Assembly: GCA_902806415.1 (NCBI GenBank) | Contig: CADCWN010000386.1 | Location: 1 to 50,219 of the forward strand | Reading direction: 5' to 3' | From: an uncultured Thermomicrobiales bacterium | Lineage (GTDB): Bacteria; Chloroflexota; Chloroflexia; Thermomicrobiales; CADCWN01 | DNA length: 50,219 bases | Shown: piece by piece, positions 29,196 to 37,891 of the stretch | How the letters are laid out: every line of letters begins with the position of its first letter | Position numbering within the stretch: the stretch's first letter is position 1 | Position numbers and translations under genes: made by a program | Notes under the pieces: generated by a model | The model's input: only the letters and a program-made list of their open reading frames with translations | Databases searched by the model: none | Told to the model about the DNA's origin: nothing

Positions 29196-29289
29196 GTAGG
29201 GGCACATTGTCGCGCCCTACCTACACCGAGGGGTATTCGCCAGGCGTGGGTGGCAGGACGACGGACGGGCGTATGCAATACGCCCCTAC
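29196..29289 (+). repeat. Dual-hairpin ~95-bp repeat, copy H2
   Basis: GTAGGGGCACATTGTCGCGCCCTAC...GCCAGGCGTGGGTGG...ACGGGCGTATGCAATACGCCCCTAC. Confidence 0.65.
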
Positions 29290-29378
29290 GCCCGACCGCG
29301 TCGCCTTGCCCCGCAGCCGGTCGGAATCCCTATCCTCAGAGTATGATCGCGTTTGCCGAACGCCGCCCACCGCCGGTT

Positions 29379-29468
29379 GTAGGGGCGTATTGCATACGCC
29401 CTCTCCACCTCACCTATCTACATACGCCCGTAGAAAACCCGGCGTGGGGCGGGTGCAGGCAATACGCC
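29379..29468 (+). repeat. Dual-hairpin ~95-bp repeat, copy H3
   Basis: GTAGGGGCGTATTGCATACGCCCTCTCCACCTCACC...CCCGGCGTGGGGCGGGTGCAGGCAATACGCC. Confidence 0.75.
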
Positions 29469-29532
29469 TCTCGAATTATTCCACAGCCCACCCGCGCCCG
29501 CATCGGCTTGCAAAAGTTCGCCGTTAAGCGGC

Positions 29533-29566
29533 GAGCGGGCCGGGGAAATATTTCCCCGGCCCGCTC
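29533..29566. repeat. Perfect 34-bp palindrome
   Basis: GAGCGGGCCGGGGAAATATTTCCCCGGCCCGCTC. Confidence 0.95.
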
Positions 29567-29578
29567 GGATAGAACGAC

Positions 29579-29730
29579 TCATACTGACTTTGGTTGGAAA
29601 TCTGCGATGTTAGCCCGCGTAGGCGGGTGTATCCTGCGCGGGTAGCAGGGCTTCGTGGCCACAGGCCCGCGAGGCGCGGCTTCAGCCGCCCGCCAGGTGC
29701 ATGCCAAGTTTTCTCCCGAAGTCAGTATCA
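29579..29730 (+). repeat. Modular hairpin element, copy G, with ~31-bp terminal inverted repeats (MITE-like)
   Basis: Left TCATACTGACTTTGGTTGGAAATCTGCGATG; right reverse complement TGATACTGACTTCGGGAGAAAACTTGGCATG (22/31 identical). Confidence 0.7.
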
Positions 29731-30009
29731 GCCCTCGACCGCGACCCCTTTCCAGAAAGCGACGTAGCCCTCGATGGGGTGCCCGGCGTCGCGCGTGGCG
29801 GCGTAGGACCAGGCGGCGTTGGGGTTCGTCTCCCCGCCGGCCTCGATCGTGTAGTAGCTCACCTCGCCGCGCAAGGTGCGGACCTTGCGCGCCGCGCTCG
29901 GGCGCAGATAGCGCCGATCGACCGCCTCGGGCGGGAAGTAGTACTGACCGTCAACCTGGATTGTCGAGTCGCTCTCTGCCAGGGTCGTCCCGTTCCACAG
30001 CGCTTTCAT
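29728..30009 (-). CDS. DUF427-domain protein
   Basis: MKALWNGTTLAESDSTIQVDGQYYFPPEAVDRRYL..., HPIEGYVAFWKGV. Confidence 0.88.
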   Translation of the reverse strand: MKALWNGTTLAESDSTIQVDGQYYFPPEAVDRRYLRPSAARKVRTLRGEVSYYTIEAGGETNPNAAWSYAATRDAGHPIEGYVAFWKGVAVEG

Positions 30010-30076
30010 CGGGAGCCTCCTCGCCGCCTCGCGCGGCCCGCTTCGTTGTGAAGGGCTCTCTCAACCCCTCGACATT

Positions 30077-30095
30077 CGTAACACACATTGTTACG
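30077..30095. promoter_or_regulatory. Putative Rrf2 operator CGTAACA-N5-TGTTACG upstream of the DUF427 gene
   Basis: Perfect 7-5-7 inverted repeat between DUF427 and Rrf2 genes; half-site shared with 30581..30597. Confidence 0.6.
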
Positions 30096-30127
30096 GATCT
30101 AGGCCAAAAAGTGTTCCCGGCGCGATC

Positions 30128-30559
30128 CTATCGTGGAGAACTCGACTGCGGCACCGCGTCGCGCAGCACATCGGCGATCGTCACGCGCGCCAGGCGCTCG
30201 GCCATCGCCATCTCGGCCTCGTGGAAAACCTCGCCGAGTGTGCCGCAGATCGTCCGCCCGACCGGGCAAGAGGCATTCGGCAACTTCGGCGGGAGAGCCA
30301 GGAGATCGTCGGTCTCGACAGCGCGGAAGACATCGCAGAGGGTGATCGCCTCGGGCGCGCCGACGAGCCGCCAGCCGCCGCCAGCACCCGGCTGCGAAAC
30401 AACCAGATGCGCCTCGCGCAGTCCGGCCATCGTGCGGCGGATGACCACGGGGTTGGTGTTCACGCTCGCCGCGATCACCTCCGAGGTCAGCGGCTCGTCG
30501 CCCTTGAGCGCCAGCAGCGTGAGGATATGTGTCGCGACCGCGAACCGACTCGATGTCAT
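30128..30559 (-). CDS. Rrf2-family transcriptional regulator
   Basis: SRFAVATHILTLLALKGDEPLTSEVIAASVNTNPVVIRRTMAGLREAHLVVSQPGAGGGWRL. Confidence 0.92.
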   Translation of the reverse strand: MTSSRFAVATHILTLLALKGDEPLTSEVIAASVNTNPVVIRRTMAGLREAHLVVSQPGAGGGWRLVGAPEAITLCDVFRAVETDDLLALPPKLPNASCPVGRTICGTLGEVFHEAEMAMAERLARVTIADVLRDAVPQSSSPR

Positions 30560-30580
30560 CGCCGACCAGCACCGCCTTTC

Positions 30581-30615
30581 GTAACCAGTATAGTTACAGA
30601 CAAGGGGCGTGTCAA
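30581..30615 (-). promoter_or_regulatory. Sigma70-type promoter (TTGACA-N17-TATACT) overlapped by GTAAC-N7-GTTAC operator, upstream of Rrf2 gene
   Basis: -35 TTGACA = complement of 30610..30615; -10 TATACT = complement of 30587..30592; spacer 17. Confidence 0.75.
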
Positions 30616-30661
30616 GGACTCGTGACCACTCGCTGACGCTGAATGCCCGACGGTCGGGGTC

Positions 30662-31468
30662 TTAATGCGCTCGTTCCTGCGCGTTGCGTACCATGACGGG
30701 GACAAGGCGGCGAGGGAGGAATTTGGGGACGAGCGCCTGCAAGCGATTCTTCAGGCCGGGGACGACGATCGGTCGCCCGCCCATCAGGGCGGCGTACCCT
30801 TCGCGCGCGACCGTCGCGGCATCCATGATCGCCCGATCGCGCACCAGCTTGGACTCTTCCATCCCCGCCCGCGCCTGGAAGCCGGTGCTCGTCGGGCCGG
30901 GGCAGAGTGCCGTCACCGTCACGCCGGTCCCGCGCAATTCTTCGCCGATCGCCTCGGAGAACGAGAGGACGAACGCTTTGGAGGCATAGTAGACCGCCAT
31001 CAATGGGCCGGGCATGAAGGCGGCGGTCGAGGCGACGTTCAAGATTTTGCCCCAGCGCCGCTCGGCCATCCCCGGTAACAGCCGCCGCGTCAACTCGGTC
31101 AGCGCGACGATATTGACCTGGAGCATCCGCATCTCGCCGGCGAGATCGAGATCCTTGAACTGGCCATAGGTGGCGAAACCGGCGTTGTTGATCAGCACAT
31201 CGACCGCGATCTCCCGGCGCTCAAGTTCGCCGACGAGCGTCGCCACCGCCCCGGCAGCGGATAAGTCGGCGGCGATGGCGGTGTAGCGGATACCCCAACG
31301 CAAGGTCAGGGCTTCGCCCACGGCATGCAACCGTGCCTCATCCCGCGCTACCAGCACGAGATCGCACCGATTGGCCGCGAACACCCCCGCCAGCTCCGCG
31401 CCGATCCCGCCCGACGCGCCGGTGATCAGCGCCGTCCGCCGCTGCTCACCACCATTCCCCGCCGCCAT
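30662..31468 (-). CDS. SDR-family oxidoreductase
   Basis: ALITGASGGIGAELA, NNAGFATYG, YYASKAFVLSFSEA. Confidence 0.93.
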   Translation of the reverse strand: MAAGNGGEQRRTALITGASGGIGAELAGVFAANRCDLVLVARDEARLHAVGEALTLRWGIRYTAIAADLSAAGAVATLVGELERREIAVDVLINNAGFATYGQFKDLDLAGEMRMLQVNIVALTELTRRLLPGMAERRWGKILNVASTAAFMPGPLMAVYYASKAFVLSFSEAIGEELRGTGVTVTALCPGPTSTGFQARAGMEESKLVRDRAIMDAATVAREGYAALMGGRPIVVPGLKNRLQALVPKFLPRRLVPVMVRNAQERAH

Positions 31469-31510
31469 CTTGTCTCAACTCCTGTTCATCAGACCACCCG
31501 AAACCCCGCG

Positions 31511-31720
31511 TCAGAGTGTCCCCGCCGCAGTGACTTCGTAGCGCATCACGCGCGGTGGGCTCGCCACCAATCCCGACAGCGCCCCGTTGAACTCGGCCAT
31601 GTGCGGCGTCCCGAAGTGGGCGCGTAGCGCCTCATCGCTCTCCCACTCCTCGAAGAGGAGGAAGGTATCGGGATCGGCGATGTCAGCATAAAAGCGAACG
31701 GTCCCCGCGACGATAATCAC
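31511..31720 (-). CDS. ABM-domain (antibiotic biosynthesis monooxygenase-like) protein, apparently internally deleted
   Basis: MIIVAGTVRF joined directly to YADIADPDTFLLFEEWESDEALRAHFGTPHMAEF; 69 aa versus the usual ~95-100 aa. Confidence 0.7.
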   Translation of the reverse strand: MIIVAGTVRFYADIADPDTFLLFEEWESDEALRAHFGTPHMAEFNGALSGLVASPPRVMRYEVTAAGTL

Positions 31721-32376
31721 GCTGCAGTCCTTTCCCGCTCCATCCCGAGCAACATGGCGACCAGTGCCGTTGTCAACGCCGGGCCGAAATCGACGCGCAA
31801 GGGGGCCATTTCCGGCAGCGCCAGCACCTCACGCACAATGGGGCCGGGATCGGCCAGCTGCCGCAGGCCGGTCACCAACGCGTGGACGCGGATCAAGATC
31901 AGCATCCCCTCCCCCGCCGCGAGGAAGGGTAGTCGCCGCTCCAGGCGTCTGCCGGTCGAGCCCGCCCGCGTCAGCGTCATCCCCTTGTAGGCTCGCGCCT
32001 GCGCCTCGCTGATGTTGTGCTCCAGGGTCCCCTCGCCGATCGCCAGCAGCCGCGTCAGGGCGGTGCGATACACCGTCACACCGCCGATCGCCCGCCCGAC
32101 GCGCGCGGCGTCCCAGTGGCCCGCTTCGTCGAGCACGCTGTCGAGGGCGTCGAACCAATCGGCGAGCAACTCCTCGAGCAGGGCGAGCAGCAACTCCTCT
32201 TTGGTCGTGAAGTAGAGGTAGAGGGTCCCCTTCGCCAGCCCGCAGCACGCGGCAACCTCCGCCATCGTCAGCGTCGCGAATGTCCGCTCGTCCCAGAGCG
32301 CCAGCGCCTCATCGAGGATCCGCCGCCGCCGCGCCAGCTTGTCTTCGTCTTTCCGCGCCCGCTGTTTAATGACCAT
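31717..32376 (-). CDS. TetR-family transcriptional regulator
   Basis: RRRRILDEALALWDERTFATLTMAEVAACCGLAKGTLYLYFTTKEELLLAL. Confidence 0.95.
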   Translation of the reverse strand: MVIKQRARKDEDKLARRRRILDEALALWDERTFATLTMAEVAACCGLAKGTLYLYFTTKEELLLALLEELLADWFDALDSVLDEAGHWDAARVGRAIGGVTVYRTALTRLLAIGEGTLEHNISEAQARAYKGMTLTRAGSTGRRLERRLPFLAAGEGMLILIRVHALVTGLRQLADPGPIVREVLALPEMAPLRVDFGPALTTALVAMLLGMERERTAA

Positions 32377-32405
32377 GGGTCATATAACAAATGACCCTTG
32401 GTCAT
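32369..32405. promoter_or_regulatory. Tandem TetR operators ATGACCATGGGTCAT and ATGACCCTTGGTCAT
   Basis: Two 15-bp near-palindromes, 22 bp centre-to-centre, the first covering the TetR start codon. Confidence 0.75.
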
Positions 32406-32617
32406 TCGTCAAGAGGCGAGGGTTACGCTGCGGCAAGTGTCCGGGATTTGGAGAAACCACCCGATCCCGCGATACGTGGCTTGCATCTTCTGCTCATCAC
32501 CGCACGTTCGCTTGCAACCCAGGCCACTCTCGCCTACTCTGTGCGATGCACGATGAATGGTGGGGTGGGGCGGCGCTGATGCGGCCCCACGATGACCAGC
32601 GAAGGGACAAGGGCAGG

Positions 32618-35143
32618 ATGAGTAACGGCGAGGAGTGGGCCGAGGCCCTGGGCTATCGGCGGCGTTATCGGGGCGTGATCGGCGTGGCGAGCAAGGTGCC
32701 GATCAGGGACCGCTCGGTCCTCAGTCTGGTCTACACGCCGGGCGTCGCGGAGCCCTGCCTGGTGATCGCGCGCGAGCCGGACACATCGTTCGATCTGACG
32801 TCGCGCGGCAACACCGTCGCGATCGTCACCGACGGCTCGGCCCTCTTCGGGCATGGCAACGCGCCGCCCGAGGCGGCCCTGCCGGTCCTGGAGGGCAAGT
32901 CAGTCCTCTTCAAGACGTTCGCCGGGATCGACGCCTTCCCGATCTGCCTCGACACGCGCGACCCGCAGCGGATCGTCCAGACCCTCTATAGCCTGACGCC
33001 GACCTTCGGCGCGATCGCGCTCGATAATATGACCGCGCCCAACTCGTTCACCCTGGCCGATCAGCTGGAGAAAGCGGCCAACATCCCGGTCTTCTCCAAT
33101 CAGCATCACGCGTCGGCGGTCGTCGTCCTGGCGGCCCTCTACAACGCGCTGAAAGTCGTCGGCAAGCGGATCGAGGATGTCACGATCGTCGTCAACGGCG
33201 CGGGGGTCACCGGGATCGGGGCCGCGCGCCTGCTGGTGCGCGCCAAGGCGAAGGAGGTGATCGTCTGCGATCGCGCCGGGGCGCTGGTGCCATACCGCAC
33301 CAGCGACATGCACTGGGCCAAGGCGTATCTGGCGAAGGAGACCAACCTCCGCCGCCGCACCGGCAGCCTAGCCGAGATGCTCGTCGGGGCCGACGTCTTC
33401 GTTGGCCTCTCCGCGCGCGAGACCCTGACGCCGGAGATGGTCCGCTCGATGGCCGACGACCCGATTATCTTCGCCTGCGCCGCCCCGGACCCGGAGATCG
33501 ACCCGGAGGATGCTCGCAAGGCCGGGGCGCGGGTGATCGCCACCAGCCGCTCCGACTACCCGAACCAGATGGACCCGGCGCTCGTCTTCCCCGGCGTCTT
33601 CCGGGGGCTGCTCGACGCGCGGGCGCGCAACATCAACATGGCGATCCTCGACGGCGCGGCGCGCGCCCTGGCCGATTGCGTCCCGGCGAATCGCCTCCAC
33701 GCGGAGAATATCCTGCCGCCGATCTTCGACTTCCGCGTCGCCCCGACGATCGCCGCGGCGGTCGTCCGCGCGGCCAGCGCCAGCGGCGAGGCCCGGCGCG
33801 ATGTTGCCCCGGAGGTCGAGGCCGAACGGACCCGCCGGATCGTCTACGAGGGGCAGATGACCAACTCCTCGGTCAATGGGGCGGAGCGGATCGGCCCCGA
33901 GGCGTCGCTGAAAGAGCGCGCCCTCGACCTGCGCCACCGCTACGGCGGGATGCTGGAGATCAAGAGCAAGATCCCGATCAAGGACCACCATATCCTGAAC
34001 ATGCTCTACGTGCCGCCCGCCGCCGTCGCGCCCGCCGAGGAGGTGCGCCGCGACCCGATGCAGGTCTACGAGCTGACCGCCAAGGGGAATCTGGTCGCGA
34101 TCGTCACCGACGGCAGCGCCGTCCTCGGGCTGGGGGACATCGGCCCGCAGGCGGCGCTGCCGGTGATGGAGGGGAAGGCGGTCCTCTTCTCGACCCTCGG
34201 CGGGGTCGAGGCGTTCCCGATCTGTCTCGCCGCGCGCGACCCCGATGAGATCGTGGAAATCGTCAAGAACATCGCCCCGACCTTCGGCGGCATCAACCTG
34301 GAGGACATCGCCGCGCCGCGCTGCTTCGAGATCGAGCAGAAGCTCCAGGCCCTGCTCGACATCCCGGTCTTCCACGACGACCAGCACGGCACCGCCGTCG
34401 TCACCCTCGCCGCGCTGATCAACGCGCTGAAGATCGCCGGCAAGACGATGGAGCAGGTGCGGATCGTCATCAACGGCACCGGCGCAGCGGGCGTCGCGGT
34501 CGCCAAGCTGCTGCTGCAGTACGGCGTCGGCGACATCATCCTCTGCGACCGTTCCGGCGCGGTCTACAGCGGCCGACCGGAGGGGATGAACAGCGCCAAG
34601 GACGAGATCGCCGCGATCACCAACAAGGACCGCCTCGCCGGGCGGTTGGAGCAGGTGATCACCGGCGCGGATGTCTTCATCGGCCTCTCCGCCCCCGGCT
34701 CGCTGACCCAGGCGATGATCGGCGAGATGGCCGAGGGGCCGATCGTCTTCGCCCTCGCCAACCCGACGCCGGAGATCGACCCGGCGCTGGCGAAGGAGGC
34801 GGGCGCGCTCGTCGTCGCCACCGGGCGCTCGGACTACCCGAATCAGGTCAACAACTCGCTCGCCTTCCCCGGCATCTTCCGGGGGGCGCTCGACGCCAAG
34901 GCGCGGGTCATCAACGACGCGATGAAGATCGCCGCCGCCGAGGCGATCGCCTCCCTGGTGACGCCGCAGGAGTTGGGGGCCGAGTTCATCATCCCCGACA
35001 GCATCAGCTACCGCGTGCCACCGAAGGTCGCCGCCGCCGTCGCCCGCGCCGCCGTGGCGACCGGCGAGGCCCGCGCCGAGGTCAACCCGGACGAGGTCGA
35101 GGCGCGCACCTTCGACCTGCTCTATGGCGGGGCGTCGCAGTAG
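32618..35143 (+). CDS. Tandem fusion of two malic-enzyme (MaeB-type small ME) domains, 841 aa
   Basis: Two full ME domains in one frame: copy 1 from [10 protein letters not shown] to [11 protein letters not shown]; copy 2 [16 protein letters not shown]-like, [19 protein letters not shown]. Confidence 0.92.
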   Translation: MSNGEEWAEALGYRRRYRGVIGVASKVPIRDRSVLSLVYTPGVAEPCLVIAREPDTSFDLTSRGNTVAIVTDGSALFGHGNAPPEAALPVLEGKSVLFKTFAGIDAFPICLDTRDPQRIVQTLYSLTPTFGAIALDNMTAPNSFTLADQLEKAANIPVFSNQHHASAVVVLAALYNALKVVGKRIEDVTIVVNGAGVTGIGAARLLVRAKAKEVIVCDRAGALVPYRTSDMHWAKAYLAKETNLRRRTGSLAEMLVGADVFVGLSARETLTPEMVRSMADDPIIFACAAPDPEIDPEDARKAGARVIATSRSDYPNQMDPALVFPGVFRGLLDARARNINMAILDGAARALADCVPANRLHAENILPPIFDFRVAPTIAAAVVRAASASGEARRDVAPEVEAERTRRIVYEGQMTNSSVNGAERIGPEASLKERALDLRHRYGGMLEIKSKIPIKDHHILNMLYVPPAAVAPAEEVRRDPMQVYELTAKGNLVAIVTDGSAVLGLGDIGPQAALPVMEGKAVLFSTLGGVEAFPICLAARDPDEIVEIVKNIAPTFGGINLEDIAAPRCFEIEQKLQALLDIPVFHDDQHGTAVVTLAALINALKIAGKTMEQVRIVINGTGAAGVAVAKLLLQYGVGDIILCDRSGAVYSGRPEGMNSAKDEIAAITNKDRLAGRLEQVITGADVFIGLSAPGSLTQAMIGEMAEGPIVFALANPTPEIDPALAKEAGALVVATGRSDYPNQVNNSLAFPGIFRGALDAKARVINDAMKIAAAEAIASLVTPQELGAEFIIPDSISYRVPPKVAAAVARAAVATGEARAEVNPDEVEARTFDLLYGGASQ

Positions 35144-35167
35144 GGTGTCCGGGGCCGCGCTACGGGG

Positions 35168-35296
35168 GGGGCGACGGACCCCTCCCCCTCGCCTCGGATG
35201 GGGAGAGGGGGTGCCGCCCGCACATTGTCCTGACTTGCGGCAGGATCAATCCGGTTCATCCGGAGGCGGCGGGGGTGAGGGCCGTCCCTCACCCCG
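35168..35296. repeat. C/G-rich hairpin cluster (imperfect C-rich hairpin plus GGGGTGAGGG-ccgt-CCCTCACCCC)
   Basis: Inverted repeats in the intergenic region after the malic-enzyme fusion. Confidence 0.6.
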
Positions 35297-35398
35297 CTTT
35301 GCCGAAAGAGCGCACTTTAGCCCGAACTACCATGGCCCGGTCGAGTTCGTCGGCACCGCGCGAGGCGGGCGAGCGCAACAGCAGCGAGAGGGAAACCG

Positions 35399-36412
35399 AT
35401 GGGCGTGGGTCGTGAGCAGGATGCGACACTGGGGGTGACGCTGGCCGATGTCGAGGCGGCGCGCGACCGGATCGCGGGGCGGATTCACCGGACGCCCCTC
35501 CTGTCGTCGCAGACCCTCGGGCGGGCGATCGGCCTCGGCGGTCTGGTCTGGCTCAAGGCCGAGAGTTTCCAGCGCACCGGCTCGTTCAAGGTGCGCGGCG
35601 CGCTGAACAAGATCGAGACCCTCTCCGCCGAGGAGAAGGCGCGCGGCGTGATCACCGTCTCCGCCGGCAACCACGCGCAAGGGGTCGCCTGGGCCGCCGC
35701 CGCCGCTGGGGTCCGCGCGACGATCGTGATGGCCGAGATCGCCTCGCCAACGAAAGTCGCCGCCACGCGCGAGTACGGGGCCGAGGTGATCCTCTTCGGG
35801 CGGGACAATATCGCCGCGTTCGCCGAGATGGAGCGCCTGCGCGCCGAGCGCGGCCTGATCCTCGTCCATCCCTTCGACGACCCGCAGACGATCGCCGGGC
35901 AGGGGACGATCGGCCTCGAAATCCTGGCGGATTTGCCGCTCCTCGGGACCGGCGCGGGGGCGGGGCGCGACACGATCGTCGTGCCGATCGGCGGCGGCGG
36001 GCTGATCGCCGGGATCGCGCTGGCGATCAAGGCGCAGCGACCGGGCGTGCGGATCATCGGCGTCGAACCGCAGGGCGCGCCGAGTATGCACACCGCGCTC
36101 GCGGCGGGGCGGGTCGTCCCGCTCACCAACATCCAGACGGTTGCCGACGGCCTGACTGCGCCGTTCGCCGGGGCGATCAATCTCGCCCTGGTGCAGCGCC
36201 ATGTCGAGGAGGTCGCCTTGCTCGACGACGAGACGATCCTGACCGGACTGCGCTTCCTCCTCGAACGAGCGAAGCTCGTCGTCGAGCCGGCGGCGGCGGC
36301 GGGCGTCGCCGCGCTCCTCAGCGGGGCGGTGCGGGTCGAGCCGGGCGCGACGGTCGTCGCGCTGATCGGCGGCGGCAACATCGATCTGGAGCGACTGAAG
36401 GGCTATCTCTGA
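35399..36412 (+). CDS. Threonine ammonia-lyase / serine-threonine dehydratase (PLP)
   Basis: ESFQRTGSFKVRGA, VSAGNHAQGVAWAA, PIGGGGLIAGIALA. Confidence 0.93.
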   Translation: MGVGREQDATLGVTLADVEAARDRIAGRIHRTPLLSSQTLGRAIGLGGLVWLKAESFQRTGSFKVRGALNKIETLSAEEKARGVITVSAGNHAQGVAWAAAAAGVRATIVMAEIASPTKVAATREYGAEVILFGRDNIAAFAEMERLRAERGLILVHPFDDPQTIAGQGTIGLEILADLPLLGTGAGAGRDTIVVPIGGGGLIAGIALAIKAQRPGVRIIGVEPQGAPSMHTALAAGRVVPLTNIQTVADGLTAPFAGAINLALVQRHVEEVALLDDETILTGLRFLLERAKLVVEPAAAAGVAALLSGAVRVEPGATVVALIGGGNIDLERLKGYL

Positions 36413-36517
36413 CCGCTCGCGCGAGCGACGCGACGTCTCATCGGCACAGGCCGAGGGCGGAGAAGTATCGCGCGCCTACCAATGGGTGCGCGCCCCACCC
36501 ATAAAGACGAACACCAA

Positions 36518-37177
36518 TCAGCCCTCGCGGCCCGCGACCCGCACGCGGAGCAGACGGAAGGCGAGGCCGACGGCGGGGCCGGCGCCGAGGGCGAAGATCA
36601 GGGTGCCGAGGCCGGCGGTGCCGCCGAGTAGGAAGCCGATCCCCAAGGCGGCGAGTTCGATCGCGCCACGCACGATGCTGACCCGCCCGCCGGTGCGGCG
36701 CGTGATCGCGAGCATCAGGCCGTCGCGCGGCCCGGCCCCGAGATTCCCTTTGATGTAGAGCGCGGTGCCGAAACCGACGACCAGGACGCCCAGCAGGTCG
36801 ATCGCGATCCGCACGACGAGCGGCGCGCCCGCGAAGTCGGGGACGAGGTCGATGGCGGTGAAGAGATTGACGAAGCCGCCGACGAGGAGCATGTTCAGCA
36901 CCGTCGCCGGGCCGGGCCGCGCGCCGAGCGCCCAGGCGAGGAGGAGGATCGCGAACCCGACGATGATGCTGGCGGTGCCGAACGCGATCCCGAGCTGGTT
37001 GGCGAGACCCTGGTGAAAAACATCCCACGGGCCGAGTCCGACGCGCGACTGGAGGGTTAGCATGATCCCCAGCGAGAAGCACGCCAGGCCGCTGACAACA
37101 ATCGCCAGGCGCAGGGCCATATTGCCCACCACCCGCGCCGCCCCTGGGCGACGGACCTCCGCAACCAGACCCGACAT
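36518..37177 (-). CDS. YczE/YyaS/YitT-like membrane protein
   Basis: LQSRVGLGPWDVFHQGLA, GNLGAGPRDGLMLAITRRTG; multiple TM segments. Confidence 0.8.
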   Translation of the reverse strand: MSGLVAEVRRPGAARVVGNMALRLAIVVSGLACFSLGIMLTLQSRVGLGPWDVFHQGLANQLGIAFGTASIIVGFAILLLAWALGARPGPATVLNMLLVGGFVNLFTAIDLVPDFAGAPLVVRIAIDLLGVLVVGFGTALYIKGNLGAGPRDGLMLAITRRTGGRVSIVRGAIELAALGIGFLLGGTAGLGTLIFALGAGPAVGLAFRLLRVRVAGREG

Positions 37178-37396
37178 CGACCGCTCCCCACAGTACGCCG
37201 CCGCAACACGTCATCGCTCGGTACAACGCCAACGAGGGCCAGTATAGTCCACCGGCGGGGGCCGAACTCGTGATCGCCGCTGTGCGAACAGGGTACAATA
37301 CCGCCGAGAGACGCCGCAGACGCGCCCACATCGGTGCCGGGATCGCCCCCGCGCCCGGTGTCGCCCATGATATCGGGATGAGCGAAGGAGCCCACG

Positions 37397-37891
37397 ATGG
37401 GACTTGTACAGCGCAGTGTGATGATCGACGCGCCGGTCGACAAAGTGTTCGGGCTGATGACCGATACGACGCGCTTCGGCGAGTGGGTCTTCGGCTTCGC
37501 CGGGCTCGACGAGGGGCCGACCAAGCTCACCCAGGACACGAAGTTCCGCTGGCGGATGCGGGGCCACGGCCTGACGCTGAAGCCGCGCAGCACCGTCACC
37601 ATCTTCGATGCCCCCGGCGGCTATGAGGAGGAGATTCGTATCCCCGGTATCCTCCGCGCGCGGCTGGCGAAGAAGGTGATGGCCGAGAAACGCCGGACGC
37701 GCCTGAGTTGGTCGCTCGAATATCGCCTGATCGGCGGGCCGCTCGGCGCGGCGCTCGACTGGGCGCTGGCACGGCGCGTCGCCGAGCGCGCGGTGCAGCA
37801 CAGCCTGAACAGGGCCAAGAAAGTCCTCGAAGCACAGAAGCAGCCGACCGCCACGCGCGGCGGCTACCGGCGCCAGACCGCCGTACGATGA
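37397..37891 (+). CDS. SRPBCC-family protein
   Basis: VQRSVMIDAPVDKVFGLMTDTTRFGEWV. Confidence 0.82.
   Translation: MGLVQRSVMIDAPVDKVFGLMTDTTRFGEWVFGFAGLDEGPTKLTQDTKFRWRMRGHGLTLKPRSTVTIFDAPGGYEEEIRIPGILRARLAKKVMAEKRRTRLSWSLEYRLIGGPLGAALDWALARRVAERAVQHSLNRAKKVLEAQKQPTATRGGYRRQTAVR

Noticed and set aside
29579-29730. Complete insertion sequence
   Set aside because: Only ~150 bp, no transposase ORF and no clear target-site duplication; at most a MITE-like element.
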